Program-made: the position numbers and the translations under genes | Notes under the pieces: generated by a model | Told to the model about the DNA's origin: nothing | Database searches by the model: none | Seen by the model: only the letters and a program-made list of their open reading frames with translations | Origin: JBMCWH01 sp048621635 | GTDB taxonomy: Bacteria; Patescibacteriota; WWE3; JAUXAW01; JAYEID01 | DNA length: 64,000 bases | Direction: 5' to 3' | NCBI GenBank assembly: GCA_048621635.1 | Contig: JBMCWH010000001.1 | Span: 1-64,000, forward strand | Shown: piece after piece, positions 35,596 through 44,946 of the stretch | Layout: each line of letters opens with the position of its first letter | Numbering within the stretch: position 1 is the first letter of the stretch

Positions 35596-36864
35596 TTACT
35601 CATTTTCTATTTCTTCTGATTCTTGTGGCTGTTCACTGTCTTTTTCACCCTCTTCTTGCTCCTCTTGATCTGACTGTTCAGCTTCCTTTCCGTCCTCCTG
35701 ATCACCTTCCGCATCTACAGATTCTTCTTCTACATCCTGGACACTTTCCTCCAAAACCTCATTAATAGTTTCAATAGATTTAGGACCAATTCCCTCCACC
35801 TTACTCAGCTCATCAGCCGTCATCATCCTAAGTTTAGGCACACTAGTCAAATCCGCCTCTTTTAGGGTATTCTCTATCCTTGTAGGTAACCCAAGACTTT
35901 CCAATTCCGTCTCTGGCGCTAATTCTCCTTCCGGCCCTTGAATATCAATACGCCAACCAGTTAATTTAGCTGCTAGCCTCACATTCTGACCCCCTTTACC
36001 AATAGCAAGAGAAAGCTGATCTTCTGGCACCTGCACTGTAGCGGTTTCTTTCTCTTCATCAGTTTCTACACTAGTAACCTCAGCAGGCGACAAGGCATTA
36101 GCAATAAACTGCTCCACATTTTCATTATATTCAATAATATCAATCTTCTCAGGACCAAGCTCCCTTAAAACCGCCTGCACTCGCGTCCCTTTCTGCCCTA
36201 CTAAAGAACCAACAGGATCAATATTTTCATTAGAAGAAGCTGCAGCTATCTTTGTTCTTTTCCCTGCTTCCCGAGCAACGCTTTCGATCGTAACTGTGCC
36301 TGAATCTATCTCCGGCACTTCTAAAGCAAAAAGCTCTTCTACAAAGGCAGGACTGCGGCGAGAAACAATAATCTCCGGACCTTTCCTACCTTCACGAATA
36401 TTTTTTATTAAAACCCTTATTTGTTGGTTAACTTGATAGCTCTCGTTAGGTGTCTGTTCCTGGGGAGGAAGAAGTGCTTGTGTCTTGCCTAAATCCAGAA
36501 CAGCCACACCGTTTTCCAACCGAAAAATATGGCCTTGGGCAATAGTGCCAATTTTTTGTTTAAATTCACTAACCAGCGCGTCTTTCTCATCTTCTCGCAG
36601 TCTCTGAGTAATCACTTGTTTTGCAGTCTGGGCAGCTATTCTACCAAAACCGGCCGGTGTTATATCCTCCTTTCCACGTAATACACGTACCCCACCGCTC
36701 TCAGAGTCCAGATCAATAGTAACCTCATCCATATCTTCACCGGGGTGATCTTTACGAAAAGCTGCAAGAAGAGCTTCTTTTATTGCCCCCACAACTTTTT
36801 CCTTCTCTAAACCGCGTTCGCTACATACCTGGTTAAGTGCGGCAGAAAATTCTGTCTGAACCAT
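35596..36864 (-). CDS. nusA: Transcription termination/antitermination factor NusA
   Basis: 422 aa from the ATG at 36864, chosen because GAAAGG lies 6 bp upstream and MVQTEFSAALNQVCSERGLEKE fits the family N-terminus. The RNAP-binding N-domain is followed by S1 (TIAQGHIFRLENGVAVLDLG), KH1 (VGSLVGQKGTRVQAVLREL), KH2 (LSLAIGKGGQNVRLAAKLTGWRIDI) and a helix-hairpin-helix region (LSKVEGIGPKSIETINEVL). The tail of about 60 residues is almost all acidic. NusA rides on RNA polymerase to control pausing and termination. Confidence 0.95.
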   Translation of the reverse strand: MVQTEFSAALNQVCSERGLEKEKVVGAIKEALLAAFRKDHPGEDMDEVTIDLDSESGGVRVLRGKEDITPAGFGRIAAQTAKQVITQRLREDEKDALVSEFKQKIGTIAQGHIFRLENGVAVLDLGKTQALLPPQEQTPNESYQVNQQIRVLIKNIREGRKGPEIIVSRRSPAFVEELFALEVPEIDSGTVTIESVAREAGKRTKIAAASSNENIDPVGSLVGQKGTRVQAVLRELGPEKIDIIEYNENVEQFIANALSPAEVTSVETDEEKETATVQVPEDQLSLAIGKGGQNVRLAAKLTGWRIDIQGPEGELAPETELESLGLPTRIENTLKEADLTSVPKLRMMTADELSKVEGIGPKSIETINEVLEESVQDVEEESVDAEGDQEDGKEAEQSDQEEQEEGEKDSEQPQESEEIENE

Positions 36865-37129
36865 AAATTTACCTTTCGCAAGGAAGACTATCATAAAAAA
36901 CGGATAGAGGCAAGGTCTTGGGAATTTTAAATAAATAAGAACCACGGCTCGATTATTCAATGGTTCGACAGCGGAATTGTATAAAATATCAAAAATGCTA
37001 AATCGCTACGCCTGCTAAATATGTTCAAGATGTCTACAAGCGAACGCAGTAAGCGATTCAACATCTCCAACATTTCCTACATTATTAAACAGTTGAGCAA
37101 TTGAGCAGTCGAACAATGAAAAAAAGATC

Positions 37130-37138
37130 TGTTATAAT
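37130..37138 (+). promoter_or_regulatory. Extended -10 promoter (TGTTATAAT), leaderless start of ychF
   Basis: TGTTATAAT ends 6 bp before the ychF ATG at 37145, so the mRNA should start at about the A of ATG. No -35 box or ribosome-binding site is visible. The 170 bp upstream are dispersed repeat sequence, including CAAGCGAACGCAGT, also found near 33939. Confidence 0.65.
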
Positions 37139-37144
37139 TTCTCT

Positions 37145-38239
37145 ATGTTAGAGGTAGGCATTATCGGACTTCCCAATGTTGGTAAATCAACTCTATTCAA
37201 CGCCTTACTAAAAAAACAGGTAGCTGATACATCTAATTATCCTTTCTGCACTATAGAATCAAATGTAGGAGTTGTAGAAGTCCCTGACCAACGTCCCTAC
37301 AAAATAGCAGACACCTTAGATATCCAGCCGGTTATTCCTGCCGCAGTAGAATTCTACGACATTGCCGGTCTAGTAGAAGGAGCCCACCAAGGAGAGGGTT
37401 TGGGAAACCAATTCCTTTCCAACATCCGGGAAGTAACTGCAATTGTTCATGTTGTTCGTCTATTTGAAAATCCCAATGTGCCTTCTGTATCCGACCAAAT
37501 ATCTCCAAAAGAAGACATCAAAACTATAAACGCAGAGCTGATGCTTGCAGACCTAGAAGTCTTGGAAAGGCAAGAAATAACTAAGGGAAAAAGAACTAAA
37601 GAAGAACAAGAAAAAGCCGAGACCTTAGAAAAGGCAGAAAACCTATTAAATGAAGGAACCCCGCTACATAAAGCTGAGTTCAGTAAAGAAGAAACTAAAA
37701 TCCTCCGTAAATTCAATTTACTAACTACCAAACCTGTAATTTACCTCTTTAATGTCTCAGAATCCCAGTTAGAAAATCGAGAAGAAACTAAAGCTAACAT
37801 TAAAGCTATAATGAAAAAAACAGGTAACAGCAATGAAACATATTTAATTCTTTCTGCCATGCTAGAAAGAGAAATAAATGATCTAGAACCAGAAGAACAA
37901 AAGGAATACTTAGAAGAATTTAATTTAGAAGACACAGGTTTAGATAGATTTATTAAAAAAACGTACCAAACTTTAGAACTAATTTCTTTCTTTACTACAG
38001 TAGGAGGAAAAGAGGTCCGCGCCTGGACAACAAAAGAAGGCACTCCAGCACCTGAGGCGGGCGGGCGGATACACTCCGACTTTAAAGAAAATTTTATCCG
38101 CGTGGATGTTATCTTTTGGCAAGATTTAATTAAAGCCAGAAGCTGGAAACAAGCAAGGGAAAAAGGCAAAGTAGAAACTCACGGCCGCGATTACCAAATC
38201 CAAGACGGCGAAGTTGTGGAATTTAAAATCAGTAGATAA
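37145..38239 (+). CDS. ychF: Redox/ribosome-associated ATPase YchF (OLA1 family)
   Basis: 364 aa, full length. GIIGLPNVGKSTLFNALLKK (G1, 5-24), NYPFCTIESNVGVVEVPD (where P-F-x-T-I-E is family-typical), DIAGLVEGAHQGEGLGNQFLSNIR (G3), the Asn-x-x-Glu G4 variant FNVSE that gives ATP preference, a coiled-coil insert, and a C-terminal TGS domain (LISFFTTVGGKEVRAWTTKEGTPAPEAGGRIHSDF). It binds ribosomes and is linked to stress responses. Transcribed alone from a promoter that leaves no leader. Confidence 0.97.
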   Translation: MLEVGIIGLPNVGKSTLFNALLKKQVADTSNYPFCTIESNVGVVEVPDQRPYKIADTLDIQPVIPAAVEFYDIAGLVEGAHQGEGLGNQFLSNIREVTAIVHVVRLFENPNVPSVSDQISPKEDIKTINAELMLADLEVLERQEITKGKRTKEEQEKAETLEKAENLLNEGTPLHKAEFSKEETKILRKFNLLTTKPVIYLFNVSESQLENREETKANIKAIMKKTGNSNETYLILSAMLEREINDLEPEEQKEYLEEFNLEDTGLDRFIKKTYQTLELISFFTTVGGKEVRAWTTKEGTPAPEAGGRIHSDFKENFIRVDVIFWQDLIKARSWKQAREKGKVETHGRDYQIQDGEVVEFKISR

Positions 38240-38251
38240 CCACAAGTGTTC

Positions 38252-38268
38252 TAAACCTTCAAGGTTTA
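38252..38268. terminator. Small hairpin behind ychF
   Basis: TAAACCTT-C-AAGGTTTA. There is no T-run directly behind it, so termination is doubtful. A longer relative of the same palindrome lies at 51976-51998. TAACCACAAGTGTT just before it (38237-38250) is repeated exactly at 12620-12633. Confidence 0.3.
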
Positions 38269-38296
38269 TATTCCTATACTCAACTCAAATTTTATT

Positions 38297-38788
38297 ATGA
38301 AAAAACCCCAATATAAAAATAGAGACCCTAAACTTGAAACCTCGGGCAAGATAGTTGGCTTTTACGAGCGGGAGTTTTACTGTTTCTCAAACTTTTCAAG
38401 TTTTTCTGTTACCTGGCAAGGAAAATATTGGCAAACATCTGAACATGCATACCAAGCAGCGCACTTTTTTGAAACTGCTCCCAAATTAGCTGAACAAATT
38501 CGTAAGGCCAATTCGGCACACGAAGCTTACAAAATTGCGAAGCGAAATGCAGACAAAATCTCCGAAGATTGGAACAATAGAAAGATTGAAGTAATGGAAG
38601 AAATTGTCAGACACAAATTAAATCAAAATCCCTACATTAAACACAAACTTATTCAAACTGGAGACAGGAAAATTGTCGAAGATTCTCCCAAAGATAACTT
38701 CTGGGGCTGGGGACCAGATAGAAATGGAAGAAACGAACTAGGTAAAATCTGGATGAGATTAAGAGAAGAACTAAAATCAACCCCCTAG
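38297..38788 (+). CDS. NADAR-domain protein (YbiA-like N-glycosidase)
   Basis: 163 aa. FYEREFYCFSNFSSFSVTWQGKYWQTSEHAYQAAHF is the NADAR start, followed by AHEAYKIAKRN, WNNRKIEVMEEIVRHKLNQNP and the C-terminal DNFWGWGPDRNGRNELGKIWMRLRE. Known members cleave N-glycosidic bonds of ADP-ribose-type or riboflavin-pathway compounds, and some reverse ADP-ribosylation of guanine. Neither an ART nor a macrodomain gene is beside it, so the substrate cannot be inferred. It follows ychF by 57 bp with a TATACT box at 38275-38280, so it may have its own promoter. Confidence 0.88.
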   Translation: MKKPQYKNRDPKLETSGKIVGFYEREFYCFSNFSSFSVTWQGKYWQTSEHAYQAAHFFETAPKLAEQIRKANSAHEAYKIAKRNADKISEDWNNRKIEVMEEIVRHKLNQNPYIKHKLIQTGDRKIVEDSPKDNFWGWGPDRNGRNELGKIWMRLREELKSTP

Positions 38789-38940
38789 ACCTTAAAAAAA
38801 AGAAGATCGACTAGGCTAAAAAACCAGCCAAGTATAAAAACAATAATACCTTGATCCAAAAGAAATCCACCTTCCCGATTTCTACTAATCCCCCTGAAGA
38901 GTATGATAACGGGGCTACTAAAATTTTTTTTGGAAGGAAG

Positions 38941-39300
38941 TCAAACAAAAGAACTCAAAAACCAATTAACCAAGGCGAGGATAATACCGAAAAGGAGGGC
39001 AGAGAAAAAGTCCCGAACTGCAAACTCCGGAACCAAACGGCTGGTCAGCATTATTATCAAGGTGTTTATCACCAAGGTAAATAAACCTAAAGTTAAGATA
39101 TTTATAGGAAGAGTAAGAAAAATAAGAAAGGGACGGAGAAAAGCGTTAAGAACCCCCAAAATTATAGAAGTAACAATCGCAACGCTAAAGGAAGCTACCT
39201 GCACACCTGGAGTTACATAACTGGCAGTAAAAACCGCCAGCCCTCTAATCAAAAGCTTAAGTAAAAAAGAAATCAAGCTCATTGGAATAAAATTACTCAT
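38941..39300 (-). CDS. Phage holin family 4 / YvlD-like membrane protein
   Basis: 119 aa with about four transmembrane segments. VATSIILGVLNAFLRPFLIFLTLPINILTLGLFTLVINTLIIML-type sequence (the L-x-x-x-N-A-x-x-R-P and L-P-x-N-x-x-T-L-G-L-F blocks, residues 43-80) is the signature of this family. Despite the name, members are chromosomal membrane proteins of unknown role, not lysis genes, and no phage genes are near. The stop lies within a repeat-rich stretch; dnaK ends 3 bp upstream. Confidence 0.85.
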   Translation of the reverse strand: MSNFIPMSLISFLLKLLIRGLAVFTASYVTPGVQVASFSVAIVTSIILGVLNAFLRPFLIFLTLPINILTLGLFTLVINTLIIMLTSRLVPEFAVRDFFSALLFGIILALVNWFLSSFV

Positions 39301-39303
39301 TGC

Positions 39304-41220
39304 TTACTCATCTACAACCTCTCCCTCCTTTACGTCGCCATCGTCCCTTTCTTCCTCTTCTCCTCCCGAAACCTTACCCTCCTCATCCGGCTGCACGCCA
39401 GCTTGTTCTGATCCTGCCGAAGGACCTTGAGCCTTGTAAACAGCCTCACCAATTTTTTGCAATTCTTGGGAAAGTTGTTCTGACTTGCTTTTTAATTCTT
39501 CTACAGAAGCATCTTCCAACATACCACGAAGCTCTTCAACTTTTTCTTCAATAGAAACCTTTACCTCAGCATCCACATCCTCCCCCGCTTCTTCCAAAGC
39601 TTGCTCTGCAACGTGGCAAATATTGTCGGCCTGGTTCCGCGCCTCAGCTCTTTCCCTTCGCTTACGATCCTCTTCCGCATGTTCCTCCGCCTCTCGCTGC
39701 ATCCTATCTACCTCATCCTCAGAAAGGCCAGTTGCTCCTTCCACAGTAATTTTTTGCTCTTTACCTGTTCCTTTATCTTTAGCACTAACTTCCACAATTC
39801 CATTAGCATTAATATCAAAAGTAACCTCAATTTGCGGAACACCACGCGGTGCAGGTGGAATTCCGTCTAAGATAAAGCGTCCCAAAGATTTGTTATCCGC
39901 TGCCATCTCTCGCTCACCTTGCAACACATGAATTTCCACGGAAGTTTGGTTATCTCCAGCAGTAGAAAACACTTTAGAAGCAGAAGTAGGAATAGTAGTA
40001 TTCCGCTCAATCATAGGCGTCATAACTCCACCAAGGGTTTCAATTCCCAAAGTAAGGGGGGTAACGTCCAAAAGAACAACATCTTCCACATCGCCCTTAA
40101 GCACACCTGCCTGCACTGCAGCACCAACACCTACAACCTCATCAGGATTGACACTTTTATTAGGCTCCTTCCCAAAAAACTCGGTCACGTCAGAAATAAT
40201 CTTGGGCATCCGCGTCTGCCCTCCTACTAAGATTACCTCGTCAATATCCTCTGTTACCATCTCCGCGTCATCAAGAGCTTTCTGACAAGGATCAAACGTT
40301 TTTTCAACTAAATCTTCAGTTAATTGATCCAACTTAGCGCGGGTAAGAGTAATATCCAAATGCTTGGGGCCTGAGTCAGTCATAGTAATATAGGGGACAT
40401 TAACATTAGTTTCTTGCTTAGAGGAAAGCTCAATTTTCGCTTTTTCCGCAGCATCTTTGAGGCGTTGCATTGCCTGTGCGTCTGTAGAAAGATCAACTCC
40501 TTGCTGTTTCTTAAATTCTTCCAAAAGATAATCAATTATCCGATCGTCAAAATCCTCACCACCAAGAAAGGTATCACCATTAGTAGAAAGAACCTCATAA
40601 ACACCCTCCCCAATTTCGAGGATAGAAATATCAAAAGTACCACCACCCAAATCATACACGGCAATCTTTTGATTACCTTTTTCTGCTAAACCATAAGCTA
40701 AACTAGATGCTGTAGGCTCATTTACAATCCTCTTCACTTCAAAACCAGCAATTTGCCCGGCTTCTTTGGTAGCATTGCGCTGAGAATCATCAAAATACGC
40801 CGGAACCGTAATCACCGCCTCGTTTACATCTTCTCCCAAATAATCTTCTGCATCCCGCTTCATTTTAGAAAGAACCATTGCTGAAATCTCCTGCGGAGTG
40901 TATTTCTTACCTTCAACTTCCAACACAGCTAACCCATTCTTCCCTTCCACAATGTTATAAGGAACCATATCCATGGCTTTAGAAACCATAGGATCATCAA
41001 ACCGCCGCCCCATCAACCTCTTTACAGCATAAATAGTATTCTTAGGATTAACCAACATCTGGCGCTTTGCCTGGGCCCCTACCAAATCCTTTACCGGGTC
41101 CACCACAGAAGGGGTAAGGCGGTCTCCTTCTGCATTAGGAATTACTTTTGGCTGCCCAGCTTCCATCACAGCCATTACTGAATTTGTTGTACCTAGATCA
41201 ATTCCAATAATTTTTGACAT
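39304..41220 (-). CDS. dnaK: Chaperone DnaK (Hsp70)
   Basis: 638 aa, full length. [19 protein letters not shown] (phosphate-1), [59 protein letters not shown], the linker [19 protein letters not shown], substrate-domain [19 protein letters not shown], and an acidic tail ending EGEVVDE. It lies downstream of hrcA and grpE with a repeat spacer of 159 bp before it. dnaJ is elsewhere (32817). Confidence 0.98.
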   Translation of the reverse strand: MSKIIGIDLGTTNSVMAVMEAGQPKVIPNAEGDRLTPSVVDPVKDLVGAQAKRQMLVNPKNTIYAVKRLMGRRFDDPMVSKAMDMVPYNIVEGKNGLAVLEVEGKKYTPQEISAMVLSKMKRDAEDYLGEDVNEAVITVPAYFDDSQRNATKEAGQIAGFEVKRIVNEPTASSLAYGLAEKGNQKIAVYDLGGGTFDISILEIGEGVYEVLSTNGDTFLGGEDFDDRIIDYLLEEFKKQQGVDLSTDAQAMQRLKDAAEKAKIELSSKQETNVNVPYITMTDSGPKHLDITLTRAKLDQLTEDLVEKTFDPCQKALDDAEMVTEDIDEVILVGGQTRMPKIISDVTEFFGKEPNKSVNPDEVVGVGAAVQAGVLKGDVEDVVLLDVTPLTLGIETLGGVMTPMIERNTTIPTSASKVFSTAGDNQTSVEIHVLQGEREMAADNKSLGRFILDGIPPAPRGVPQIEVTFDINANGIVEVSAKDKGTGKEQKITVEGATGLSEDEVDRMQREAEEHAEEDRKRRERAEARNQADNICHVAEQALEEAGEDVDAEVKVSIEEKVEELRGMLEDASVEELKSKSEQLSQELQKIGEAVYKAQGPSAGSEQAGVQPDEEGKVSGGEEEERDDGDVKEGEVVDE

Positions 41221-41273
41221 AGTAATTTATCTTGCTACGAAAGCTAATAATTTCTAATTACTCTAATTATTCT

Positions 41274-41385
41274 AATTAACCTAATCAAGCACCAAACACC
41301 AATTCCAAATCTGAAAATTGGTCATTGATTATTAGTAATTGGACATTGTTTAGAAATTAGGTCAATTAGTACAATTAGGTTAATT
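41274..41385. repeat. Inverted-repeat element in the dnaK-grpE spacer
   Basis: AATTAACCTAAT at 41274-41285 faces ATTAGGTTAATT at 41374-41385, the right arm covering the grpE stop codon. The inside holds ACACCAATTCCAAAT-type simple repeats like those beside hrcA and recJ. Transcribed, the two arms would pair and bracket the spacer between grpE and dnaK. Confidence 0.45.
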
Positions 41386-41838
41386 TTCCACGACTACTCT
41401 TGCCGGTCTTAACAATTTTCCCTTTAAGGTATAACCTTTACGAACCACCTTTTTAACAACTGCTTCCTTTTCCTCCACATCCTCAGCCTTCTCTACGCAC
41501 TCCATCACAGAAGGATCAAATTCTTTTCCTTCAGCAACTATCTCTTCTACCCCCTCTTCTTCTAAAACTTCTTTAAACTTTCTCAGTATTTGTCGTAAGC
41601 CAGAATCTTCTTCCGCCGCCACTGCAGATTCCAAATCATCTAACACAGGAAGAAGTTTAGAAACAATCATGAATCCTGCAAATTTAGAAAGATCCTTCCT
41701 TTCCTTAGCGACTCTCTTCTCCAAATTACGGTAATCAGCTAAAGCACGCTTCCATTTCTCTTCGTAATCCCGTCCTTCCTTCTTTTCTTCTCGAGAATCC
41801 TGTTCTCGTTGTTTTTCTTCCTTTTTTAAGTCTGTCAT
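41380..41838 (-). CDS. grpE: Nucleotide exchange factor GrpE
   Basis: 152 aa. A charged N-terminal coiled coil (KKEEKQREQDSREEKKEGRDYEEKWKRALADYRNLEKRVAKE), then the four-helix bundle KFAGFMIVSKLLPVLDDLESAV and the beta-wing FDPSVMECVEKAEDVEEKEAVVKKVVRKGYTLKGKLLRPARVVV, which pushes into DnaK. The family residues G-Y and R-P-A-x-V-x-V are present. It releases ADP from DnaK. Order hrcA-grpE-dnaK is the common heat-shock operon. Confidence 0.94.
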   Translation of the reverse strand: MTDLKKEEKQREQDSREEKKEGRDYEEKWKRALADYRNLEKRVAKERKDLSKFAGFMIVSKLLPVLDDLESAVAAEEDSGLRQILRKFKEVLEEEGVEEIVAEGKEFDPSVMECVEKAEDVEEKEAVVKKVVRKGYTLKGKLLRPARVVVEN

Positions 41839-41926
41839 GATTTTCCGCTTTCCGTTCTCCTCATTCCGCTTTCGGCTTTCCGCCAGAGCGGAAAAGCGGT
41901 TAGCCGAATCCCGAAGGCGGCATTAC
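41839..41926. repeat. GC-rich repeat between hrcA and grpE
   Basis: Made of CCGCTTTCCG-type units. CGCTTTCGGCTTTCCG at 41867-41882 is identical to 21078-21093 inside alaS. GGAAAAGCGG and CGAAGGCGGC follow as inverted relatives. A similar block lies before rpsT (44571-44655). Confidence 0.5.
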
Positions 41927-42658
41927 CTACCATTCTTTACCAAGTTCGCGCAAAAGACCAGAAACATACCGAACACGCGGAATAACTTTGTAATACTCCA
42001 TTCTGTTGGGACCTAACACACCTACTACACCATAACCTTCTCGCAACTCAATAGGTGAAAAAACCAAACCACAAGGCTCTAAATGTGTGAGCCCCAGTTC
42101 CGCACCAACCAAAGTATGTACACCCTCACTTAACTCTGCTCGATCAAAGAGTTCCTCCAAAAGTTCTGGGTGATCCAGCAAATGTAAAGCTGTCTTAGTA
42201 ACATCGATATCAAAAAATTCAGGATGATCCAACACATTTACAGCACCGGAGGAAAAAACACGCTCTTTAGCTAAAACAATAGACAATCCTTTTGTCGAAT
42301 CCGCCAACGCGTTTGCTGTTTCGTACCACAAATCTGCGGCACTAAAGCGATGGGGCCATAACCGCTGCTTGAGAGAAACCTCCTCGATCACCGGCAACTC
42401 ATTCTCTTCCATCAACTCATTAATGTAAAAGCGAAACCCCATGGTAGTAGGAAATCGGCCGGCAGAAGCATGGGGCTTATCCAACAAACCCTCCTCAATT
42501 AACCTTGCCATCTCATTACGAACTGTTGCGGGAGAAATATCCAAGCCACAGCGCTCTACCAATCGCTTAGAGCCAATCGGCTCCGCTTCTTCAATAAATT
42601 CCTCCACAACATCGCAAAGCAATCGCTTTTGCCGCTCAGTAAGATCAGAAATAGCCAT
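41927..42658 (-). CDS. hrcA: Heat-inducible transcription repressor HrcA, short form
   Basis: 243 aa, about 100 shorter than usual. The N-terminal winged helix is clear: LTERQKRLLCDVVEEFIEEAEPIGSKRLVER, then ISPATVRNEMARLIEEGLLDKPHASAGRFPTTMGFRFYI. The later part keeps the GAF-like core and dimer region in shortened form (LVGAELGLTHLEPCGLVFSPIELREGYGVVGVLGPNRMEYYKVIPRVRYVSGLLREL). It normally binds CIRCE sites to repress grpE-dnaK. No clear CIRCE is in its promoter region; TTATCACTC between -35 and -10 is one half-site-like stretch. Confidence 0.92.
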   Translation of the reverse strand: MAISDLTERQKRLLCDVVEEFIEEAEPIGSKRLVERCGLDISPATVRNEMARLIEEGLLDKPHASAGRFPTTMGFRFYINELMEENELPVIEEVSLKQRLWPHRFSAADLWYETANALADSTKGLSIVLAKERVFSSGAVNVLDHPEFFDIDVTKTALHLLDHPELLEELFDRAELSEGVHTLVGAELGLTHLEPCGLVFSPIELREGYGVVGVLGPNRMEYYKVIPRVRYVSGLLRELGKEW

Positions 42659-42758
42659 AGAAAGTTACTTCAAAAACAAATTACAAACTTCAAATAACAA
42701 ACTACTGTTTGGAACTTGCTATTTGGTGCTTGTAGTTTGTTATTTCCCCACTAGCAAT

Positions 42759-42788
42759 ATTGTAACGTGAGTGATAAACCAATGTCAA
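42759..42788 (-). promoter_or_regulatory. Promoter (TTGACA - 18 bp - TACAAT) for hrcA-grpE-dnaK
   Basis: On the minus strand TTGACA is at 42788-42783, with an 18-bp spacer and TACAAT at 42764-42759. The spacer holds TTATCACTC, close to the CIRCE left half TTAGCACTC, but the right half GAGTGCTAA is not found 9 bp on. The leader of about 90 bases is AAATTACAAA-type repeat. Confidence 0.55.
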
Positions 42789-42840
42789 GGAGTAGGTGAT
42801 CGGAGCCGTCCCCACAGCAAATAATCATAACATTGATCAA

Positions 42841-44511
42841 CTATTTTCCCGATTCTTTCCTCCTAAATTGGGCGAGGATTAATCGAGTAAGCTGCCTACA
42901 TTCACGGACATTAAAAATGTAAGTAAAGCACAAATAAACGACCAACCCGGAAAAAGCCGCCGTACCTGTAAGTAAAAATAGGCCAATTACACGTGTAGTA
43001 TCAAAAACTAGTTTATCCAAAAGCTTCATAGGAATATACAAGAAAACACCGGAAAAGAAAGCTGACCAACCAATTTTTGTCAGGGGCGCAAGTAATTCGA
43101 CACGATCAAATTTCCCAATTTTCCTCTCTAAAAAAATAAATTGAACCACAGTTTGAACAGCGCTAGCAAAAGAAAGAGCTAGAGGTATCGCCCACACTCC
43201 CCAACCAATAACGCGCGTAAACAAAGCAGCTAAAGAAATTCCCAAAGCAGAAAAAAATAAAGTAATCTTAACCGGAGTTTTTGCCTCCTCTAAAGCATAG
43301 AAAGCACGATTTAAAAGATAAAGAACCGCCTGAAAAACCACCTCTAAGGAAAAAAAAGCTACAGCGTAGCCAGTAAGAATAGTTGCCTTCCAAGAAAATC
43401 TTTTTGCACCAAAGGCTAAACGCACAGCAGGTATTCTCAAAACCAGCAAAATAACTGCAGCAGGAGCAGCTAGAAATAAAGTTTGCTGTAAGGAAGATTT
43501 AAACACGTCCCGAAACTCATTTGCTTCTTTTGCAGAAGTATGACGGGAAAGAACAGGAAGAGCAGCTTCTGAAATACTCATTCCAAAAAGTGCTACAGGT
43601 AAAAGCTTTAAGTGTCGCGCAAATGTCAACACAGCTACGTTAGAAACACTATCAATAGTAGGAACCAAAGAAGCTAAACTAATCTGAATTATACTACTCA
43701 TTTTTCCTCCTAGAAGAGCTATTGCCCTTGGTACCATGAGCTTAAAAACTCTTCTTACTTCGAGATGGAAAAGCTTCTTTCCCACACTTTGCCACGAAAA
43801 GCCAAGAGAGTAAGCTAGCGGTAGCTGGACAACAAAGTGAAGAAAAGATCCAAAAACCATACCCCAGGCTGGCCCCCAAACACCAAAACGAGGGGCGAGA
43901 GCAACAATACCTAAGATAACGCCAAAGTTATAGAAAACTGAAGCTAAAGCAGGAAGCAAAAAACGCTGAAAAGAATGCAAAATCCCAGTCAGAAAATAAC
44001 TAAGAACAAAGAAAAACTGCGCACCTGTCATTACCCGAACAAGACCGCTCATCAACTGTATTTCCTCCTTGGAAAAACCAGGGGCAACCAACCGCGAAAT
44101 AGGTTCAGAAAAGAAAAGAAGGACAAAACCTAATACAGAAAAGCACAAAAGAGCCAGATTCAAAACTGTCCCTGCCACAACCCATCCTTCCTTCTGCCGG
44201 GCATCATCAGATTGACCCCTCTCGACTGATTCTCCCGACCCGCCCAAATAACTTGTAAAAACAGGAATGAAAGAGGCGGAAAAAACAGCGGAGCCTAAGA
44301 TATAAAATATTGTATCCGGAATTTCAACAGCTGCCCAGAAAACCCCCAGATCCGGCTGTGCACCAAAAAAGCTTGCCAAAAGTCGATCGCGGACCAACCC
44401 CAAAGCCTTGGAAGCAAGAACAGTAACCATTATAAACGCAGCAGCTCGGTGAATCTTCGGCTGTCTTTGCGTTAAAATTTTCCTTCCTTGCGTCCAAACT
44501 TTTTCAAACAC
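42841..44511 (-). CDS. murJ: Lipid II flippase MurJ (MviN)
   Basis: 556 aa, about 14 transmembrane helices. N-terminal AAAFIMVTVLASKALGLVRDRLLASFFGAQPDLGVF is the MurJ signature with the conserved Arg of G-L-V-R-D, and SRHTSAKEANEFRDVFKSSLQQ sits in the cytoplasmic loop after TM8. It moves the peptidoglycan precursor lipid II across the membrane. The start is GTG at 44511. TG-T-TAGCAT at 44530-44522 leaves 10 bp to the start codon, suggesting a very short leader. Divergent from rpsT. Confidence 0.94.
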   Translation of the reverse strand: MFEKVWTQGRKILTQRQPKIHRAAAFIMVTVLASKALGLVRDRLLASFFGAQPDLGVFWAAVEIPDTIFYILGSAVFSASFIPVFTSYLGGSGESVERGQSDDARQKEGWVVAGTVLNLALLCFSVLGFVLLFFSEPISRLVAPGFSKEEIQLMSGLVRVMTGAQFFFVLSYFLTGILHSFQRFLLPALASVFYNFGVILGIVALAPRFGVWGPAWGMVFGSFLHFVVQLPLAYSLGFSWQSVGKKLFHLEVRRVFKLMVPRAIALLGGKMSSIIQISLASLVPTIDSVSNVAVLTFARHLKLLPVALFGMSISEAALPVLSRHTSAKEANEFRDVFKSSLQQTLFLAAPAAVILLVLRIPAVRLAFGAKRFSWKATILTGYAVAFFSLEVVFQAVLYLLNRAFYALEEAKTPVKITLFFSALGISLAALFTRVIGWGVWAIPLALSFASAVQTVVQFIFLERKIGKFDRVELLAPLTKIGWSAFFSGVFLYIPMKLLDKLVFDTTRVIGLFLLTGTAAFSGLVVYLCFTYIFNVRECRQLTRLILAQFRRKESGK

Positions 44512-44556
44512 AGTAGATTTTATGCTAACATCCTATTGCGATAACTAGCAAGCAGA

Positions 44557-44565
44557 TGGTACAAT
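44557..44565 (+). promoter_or_regulatory. Extended -10 (TGGTACAAT) upstream of rpsT
   Basis: TG-G-TACAAT at 44557-44565. The leader to the rpsT ATG would be about 90 bases and consists of GC-rich repeat (CGCTTTCCG, GGCCGAAAGCGG) of the type also seen inside alaS. Confidence 0.4.
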
Positions 44566-44661
44566 CGGCTCACAGCGTCCCGTTCACCGCCGACCGCTTT
44601 CCGTAAATCATTTACAAATCTCTAGCGGGAGGCCGAAAGCGGAACGCCGTAGGCTGCAAAT

Positions 44662-44928
44662 ATGGCAAATTTATCTTCCAGCAAAAAACGAATACGCCAA
44701 ACAAAGCGGAAAACAGAAATAAATAACCACTGGCGAAGTAAGATTGAAAGTCTGGCTAAAAAATTACGGCAATTGGAGAGTGGTCGAAACATTGACGAAA
44801 CGCAAGAAGAATTGGAAAAACAAACGCAAGTAGTACTGGACAAGGCAGCTCAAAAAGGTGTAATCCATAAAAACAAAGCAGCAAGATTGAAGTCCCGATG
44901 GAGCAAAAGACTGAAAAAATTAGAGTAA
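44662..44928 (+). CDS. rpsT: 30S ribosomal protein S20
   Basis: 88 aa, basic and helical. MANLSSSKKRIRQTKRKTEINNHWRSKIE and the C-terminal LDKAAQKGVIHKNKAARLKSRWSKRL are the S20 signature (A-x-x-K-G-x-I-H-x-x-x-A-x-R-x-K-S). It binds the 5' domain of 16S rRNA. It leads the rpsT-pilN-pilO run; pilN begins 18 bp later. Confidence 0.95.
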   Translation: MANLSSSKKRIRQTKRKTEINNHWRSKIESLAKKLRQLESGRNIDETQEELEKQTQVVLDKAAQKGVIHKNKAARLKSRWSKRLKKLE

Positions 44929-44946
44929 GTTTAAATTGTCTGCCCT

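Noticed and set aside
38941..39300. Prophage, from the holin-family name
   Set aside because: The family is a general membrane protein family and all neighbours are housekeeping genes.
42745..42790. CIRCE operator before hrcA
   Set aside because: Only one imperfect half (TTATCACTC) is present; the GAGTGCTAA partner at 9 bp is absent.
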